From Colletotrichum lupini (lineage: Eukaryota > Ascomycota > Sordariomycetes > Glomerellales > Glomerellaceae), in contig NC_064679.1 in assembly GCF_023278565.1 (NCBI RefSeq), positions 2,852,001 to 2,916,000 on the forward strand: a DNA stretch of 64,000 bases, in the 5' to 3' direction. Shown piece by piece: positions 58,760 to 64,000 of this stretch (positions are counted from its first letter, which is position 1; each line of letters opens with the position of its first letter). The position numbers were made by a program, and so were the translations under genes. The notes below the pieces were generated by a model. It was not told the origin of the DNA, ran no database searches, and worked only from the letters and a program-made list of their open reading frames with translations.

Positions 58760-60161
58760 TGTGTGCGTGTGTCGTCTGGGCAGGTAGGTATCTGGAGCGC
58801 TGATGCGTCAGTATTGGTCTCTGCCAAAGTGTTGTGTGGAAAGCGAATCGCTGCCTACTTACCTCTGTGTTGATAGCTGTATGGGTGTGAAAGTTGTAAA
58901 GTGTTGTTATTTGGAGGGGGTATCTAGTTTGGTATCCAAAAACCCAATTCAATTGCAAAAGCTCTAGATCAACAAGCCCCATTAAGTAACAATCCAGTCG
59001 GCATTTGCGTCGTCAGGGGGGAAAAAAGCTCCTCTGCCCCGATACCGATGACCCCTCCTTGCCCATCGTCAAGCCGGGCCTCCCCTCCAGCTTACAAATG
59101 CTTGCGTAGCTACCCAAGGTCTGTCAAGGAGACCAAGACAGCAACGTAAAGGTAGGGGTCCATGTCCCAGCCAAGCCAATGCGGTGGTGAATGGGGAACC
59201 ATGTTATCCACACTAGCTCGAGATGTACGTGTGTGTTATTCCCACCGGCATCATCGATTTTTGCCTTCTGCCCCGCACTTCTCAGCATAGGTACTCAAAG
59301 TAAGTAACCCGCGGAACAGACACTGTTCTTGGTAACGCGGGCGCGCGATGCACCCAGATCTTTCTTTCTTGGTAAATCGCGGATGTTTCCTGTTCCCGAG
59401 TCTCAATTTCCTAAAGGTGGTTGGCTGGTGGGTGGTGGGAAGCCGAAGAGCCCGCGGCGACTTGGGAAAGCTATGTAATACCCCGGACTTGTTGCTAGAA
59501 ATTCGAGGCCCGGAGCTTGGGCCGTCCGTAGGTATCCGTAGGTCTCCTCTTTCTCGGCGCCGCGGAGTGACGGTGCCCTGTGCTGCTTACATAGGTACTT
59601 TACCTTGCGGACAACGAACGACGGTAACCCCCGGGTGCTCACTCTTATCAGATTCCGGCGCCGGATACGATCCATCGCATCCATTGGAACCGGATGCTTT
59701 CTGCGATCTATCCACCACCTTGGGAATGCCAGCCTCCGTGGCAATACGTACTATTGTTTGGCGGTCAAGTCAGAGTGAGGGGTACGCCACAGCCGACCCC
59801 GCGATGCAGTGACAACAATCTTATCGCCGATAATCACCCCTCCATCCAGTTATCGCCCCTCGGAGGGGCACAATCCCATGCTGCACTTGCTTTCGTCAGA
59901 TGAGGGTATTGGCGCCAGCATGTATAAATGTAAAAAAGGTTTCGTCATAATGGTATCTATAACAACGCGTTCTAAATCCTGTAACCAGACCATCCGCGCA
60001 ACGCCCTCTGAGGGCGCTGCTAACGCTGTTCCCGTACATCCGCTTGTTCATGAAGCGCCACATCCCCAGAAAATAAGTGAAGAATAAACCGTGTCGCAGG
60101 CAATTGGCCGCAAAGAAGACATAAAAACAAAGAAAATGGCAAGTGAACTTGAATCACCCTG
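58760..60161. other. Intergenic upstream of the oxidoreductase
   Basis: No supported gene. It carries the promoter of the minus-strand oxidoreductase on the left and the 3' region of the CRZ1-like gene on the right. Confidence 0.5.
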
Positions 60162-62280
60162 TTACCGACCACCATAATCACTGGCATATCCGACTTCACC
60201 AAAATTTTGACCCATGCCGCCCTCTCCGAAACCTGTACCCGGTCCACTGACATACCCACCGTCGTCGCCTTCGTAGTCACTGGCATCGAATGACGAACGG
60301 CCCGATATGTCGTCTTCGAGACCGCTGCTCGCGTCTTGCGCGGACCAGTTCATCTGGGCCAGCGCCGGGTACTGGGCCAACAGAGCAGCCGGCAGCATGT
60401 ACTGCCCACCGGCATCCATCGGATAACCTGGCTCCATGCCCATACCGGCCGCCATATTTTGCATGTTTTGTTGCTGCATCCGCTGCTCTTGCCACGCGCG
60501 CTGTCGGTCGAGCATTTCTTCGTCCAACAAGGGCTTAATGCAGATTCTACCCGCCTCTGATCGGAAGTGTCGGCCAAGCGCGTCGGCACGCGCGAACCTG
60601 CGACCACAGCCCCACTGACCACCAGCCTTGAGGTCTCCCTTGCATACAAACTTCTTTTCTCCAGAATGCAGACCCTCGTGTCTCTTGCGGTCGTGCTGTC
60701 TCGCGAACGCCTTGCCACAAACTGTGCAGACGAAGGGACGCTCATCTGTATGCGTTCGCAAGTGAGACCGGAGGTTGTAGGCTCTAGTGAAGCGCTTGGG
60801 GCATAGGGTGCACTGGAATGTTGCCGGGTGCTTCTGAACACGTTTCGAGTTTCCGTTGTCCTGGGCATTTTGATATTCAGGATCCGCCAGTCTAAGCGCG
60901 ATGACGTTGTTTGGCACGGCCGAGGTAGATTGTCGTCTGCGACTAGGGCTTACAGCTCCCCGATCGAGCGGGGAGAGCGATCGTGATGAGTCTCGGCCGG
61001 AAAGATCAGATCCTAGATGAGGCGACAAGCTGCCGGCAGAGGTTTGCCGCACCATACCTCCTCCGGAGCTATTGAAGGGATCTGTCACTGCGCGGGGTCT
61101 GGATCGCGGGCGGCCTATTGGTACTGTTAGTCCCGACGTGTCAACTTTGATACCATCACGGTGCCTTACCTCGCTCTGGCGGCGTGAGGGAATCTTGATC
61201 CATCTGGTTCTTGGGCTGTTCGAAGTTGTTTTGTCTTGCCGTGGGCGCGAACTCGATGTTGATGGCCGGTGCCTGGGGCATCTCCGGCTGTTGCAGAGTC
61301 GGGAACGCTTCTTGCCCGGTGTAGCCAGTACCACTGACGAAGCCGGCATTCTGTGCTTGCAGGCCAAAGTTGGTTGGTTGGTTCAGCTCGGGCATCGACT
61401 GAGGGAGGATGCGCGGCGAGATGGCCGGGCTATGGGAGGGGCTTCGCCCTTGAAGGTTAGGACTGCCCAGGGCGGGGTCCGAGATCGTGAAGTTGTCGAA
61501 ACCCTGAATCTGCTGGTAGAGACCGGCATCTTGGGGTCGCTGCATGGGCGAATGACTCTGGTCGATTCCATCAAAGCTATCGGCGCTCACCAAGTTCGGA
61601 GACGGTGCAGCGGAAGAGACGTCCGAGTACTCGGACGGGGATCTCCGGTGGCCTCGAAACTGAGGCTGGCTCCATTCATTCAGTTGGTTCGGCAGGAGAG
61701 CGGCCTCGGGACCAAGGGAGGCATGTCTGGAGTGACCCGCGCCCGAGGGCGGCGAAGAGAACTGGTGCTGGTTGAAGGCCGGGGACTGGTGTGCGGAGGG
61801 AGTCTGGTGGGGGTCCGGGTTGAGGAGGTGGGGAGGTGTAGGAGAGTGGTGGCTCTGGGGCATAGCCATGTTGTTCATGTCACCGGGGTTGAGGCTCTGG
61901 TCGAAGACACCGGTGGTAAACTGCTGGTCGTTCTGGCCGGCGTTGGGAAACAGGGCGAAGTCGCCGGAGGGGAAGCTGTTGGGGTCGAGGAAGCCGGCTT
62001 GGTTCTGGTTCGCAAAGGCAGCTCCGGGCTGGTTGTAAGACTGCTGGTTGGGTTGCTGGCCGTTGAGGAAATTGTTTGTGTTATTAAAGCTGGAGAAGTC
62101 GGCGGAGGCGGCTCCGTTGAAGGCTTGAGTTGCAGATTGATCCAAGCCGAGACCGAGACCAATTGATGCTTCGGTATTGGGCTGGAAGGGATTCGGAGAC
62201 GGAGAATGCGAAGGATGTCTTATATGAGGCTGTTGATGCCCCGCAGACGGTGAGCGACCGCGCTGGCCTTGTTGATCCAT
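60162..62280 (-). CDS. crzA: CRZ1-type calcineurin-responsive C2H2 transcription factor
   Basis: A predicted 687-residue factor that, in this family, is dephosphorylated by calcineurin and enters the nucleus to switch on calcium and stress genes. Exons: 62280-61170 and 61114-60162, in phase, with an ACTAAC branch point. The amino half is rich in Gln, Asn, Ser and Pro. A PAINIEF motif near residues 342-348 fits the PxIxIT calcineurin-docking pattern. Many SP sites (SPSHSP, SPRRRQ-type) are candidate phosphorylation sites. Zinc fingers lie near residues 471-556: [21 protein letters not shown], a second canonical finger with [13 protein letters not shown], and the atypical third finger ([18 protein letters not shown]) that marks CRZ1 proteins. 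The tail is rich in Gln, Met, Gly and acidic residues. The symbol is given by family resemblance. Confidence 0.9.
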
Positions 62281-64000
62281 GATGTAAATGGATGTCGGTA
62301 CTCGGGATGGAGGGATGTCGTGTGTACGTGGATGCGATTGCGGGAGTATGTGTGTTGTGTGTTGCTGTCTTTAGAATCGGGGCGAGGCAGTTCACAAGTC
62401 AGCCTTTCAGGCACCGCACCGCCCTGGGGCTGTGCTGACGCGCGAGCTGACGGCACACAAACTGGAGGCGGCGGGGGTACAGTCGCGGACGACGAGATGT
62501 TATTCGCTGTCGCGAACAGGTTTGCGCAATGATAGTTTGTGTGGATGAGTGTAACTGAGTGACAGCGATGAGTAGAGGGTCAAGTAGCGACGCCGGAGAC
62601 GGATGAAGGTGGTGACTGGAAGTGAAGAGGGTTTGGCGACGTTTTGGGGGCGTTGGAGAGAGAGGGAGAGAATACCGTAGCGCGGCGGGAGATTGAGTGG
62701 TAATGTGCCACAGTGTGCGAAGAAGGAGTTGAGATGGGGAAGCGAGGACAGGAGGGGACCGGACTGAGAGACCCGGCACCAGGGCAGGCCCACGGTGTGT
62801 GGAATTGGGGTCTGAGGGAGGGTAGGTAATAGGAGCGTAGTAGGTAGGACTTGGGATCCGAAGGAGGAGAGAGACTTGGGACTTGGGACTTGGGACTCGG
62901 GAGCCTGTCCGTACCTTGAGTGGGAAGGAGAGGGGAGGGGAGGGGAGTGTGGACGGTGACGGTGGGACAGCGAGGTGTGAGGTGCAGGGTGAGGTGGTTG
63001 ACGGGCGACCTGGTTGGCTGGCTAGGACCCACCCGAGCGGCCCAATCTGGCTGGTTCCCACAAGGCTGTGCACGTTTGAGGATGGATCTTTCGGCCGGTG
63101 TCTTTGATTTGGTGGAAAGGTGGTACCACGAGGTGGGATTGTACCTGGAGTTGTGCCTGAGATGCGTGCCGGAACAAAGTATTCCGGACTTGAGAGTCCC
63201 AACGTTGGGTCAGGTCGAGGTACCTCTGCGTGTGTGCTCTGCAACGGCGCGCTCCGACTCGGATTGGCATGCGCTTAGGTGATGGATTGTTGGTGCTTTC
63301 CACTTGCTGCTTGCTCTGATCCGCGCTTGGAGTGTACGCAGTACCTTACATCTAAGGTGCTGGTGCTGTCACTTCCACGCTGGGGTGCCGGGCTTGTGTT
63401 TCCCGGGTACAGAGCAGTAACAGCTGCTTCTCTGATGGGAGCTACCTACCAAGGGACCTCTCGTACGTACTTGTCAGTCTTTCGTCGCTTTCTGGTTGAA
63501 GTGTACGTTGGCCGCGCGTGCAAAGACGTGGAGCAGACCGCGATCCAGCACGATGGTATGCTACCAGCCGACAGGTAAAATCCAAAAATATCTTCTTCCT
63601 CTCTTTGCGCTGCAGGGATCTAGACGACTAGTTGGCTGTACGGGTACGGATACAGGTCAGCGTCTATCGTAGCTCCTCAGAGCTCTCAGTCAGACTCAGT
63701 CAGACGATAAGTTGCCCCTTTGCTTGCCACCTTACCAAGGTAAAGTAATCAGCAGCAATGAAGGACGTTGCTCCGTGTCCAAAGCTCAGAAGGTCCAAAC
63801 CGTTACTTTGGGGTGTAGCTTGGAGCTAGGTCCGCTGGCCAGCCTTTGACAGATGCTGCTGATGACTGTTGAGGACGGGCTCGGTGCGTGCATGTGCGTG
63901 TTTGCTTGCTTGTTTGCTTGTGATACATGCGACGAGACGAGAATGCGAATGCTCAGATGCGAAAAGCAAAAGACGGTTTGATGCGCAGATAATCTTTAGA
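62281..64000. other. Long promoter/leader region of the CRZ1-like gene and right edge
   Basis: No supported gene on either strand. A GGGACTT-type tandem (62874-62900) and GAGGGGAG runs (62925-62947) lie 0.6 kb upstream of the ATG. Long upstream regions are usual for regulatory genes. Past about 63300 nothing is recognisable. Confidence 0.5.

Overview
The window looks like nuclear DNA of a filamentous ascomycete (Pezizomycotina, probably a sordariomycete; I cannot name a genus). The reasons are genes with short introns (GTRAGT donors, CTRAC-type branch points, YAG acceptors), two Zn(II)2Cys6 regulators, a CRZ1-type zinc-finger factor, fungal-only families (DUF6604, DUF7053), and a retrotransposon with the CpA-to-TpA damage of repeat-induced point mutation (RIP). 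All calls come from reading the sequence; family names come from remembered signatures, not searches.

Layout. 0-11 kb: an intron-containing tRNA-Gly(UCC), a DUF6604 gene broken by two in-frame TAG codons, and a nine-exon Zn2Cys6 factor, all on the minus strand. 10.9-21.8 kb: about 11 kb with no convincing gene, holding a 159-nt poly-G tract, microsatellites and dispersed short motifs. 21.8-26.7 kb: a 2-oxoglutarate/Fe(II) oxygenase and a Zn2Cys6 factor transcribed divergently from a shared gap of about 0.55 kb. 28.06-35.10 kb: a complete, heavily RIP-mutated Ty1/copia element with 205-bp LTRs and a CAAAG target duplication. 38.6-40.5 kb: a four-exon MFS transporter. 41.6-48.8 kb: a predicted protein of about 2,280 residues built from some twenty short acidic-aromatic-polylysine units with a (Lys-Glu)n tract in the middle. 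54.3-62.3 kb: a MYND-finger protein, a DUF7053 protein, an enoyl-reductase-like oxidoreductase and a CRZ1-like factor.

How the genes relate. The oxygenase and its divergent regulator may form a small metabolic unit, but no polyketide synthase, NRPS or terpene synthase is present, so I do not call a biosynthetic cluster. The CRZ1-like protein carries a calcineurin-docking-like motif and would act in calcium signalling. The most novel item is the giant modular low-complexity protein. The poly-G tract and the broken DUF6604 gene also deserve a check, including for sequencing error.
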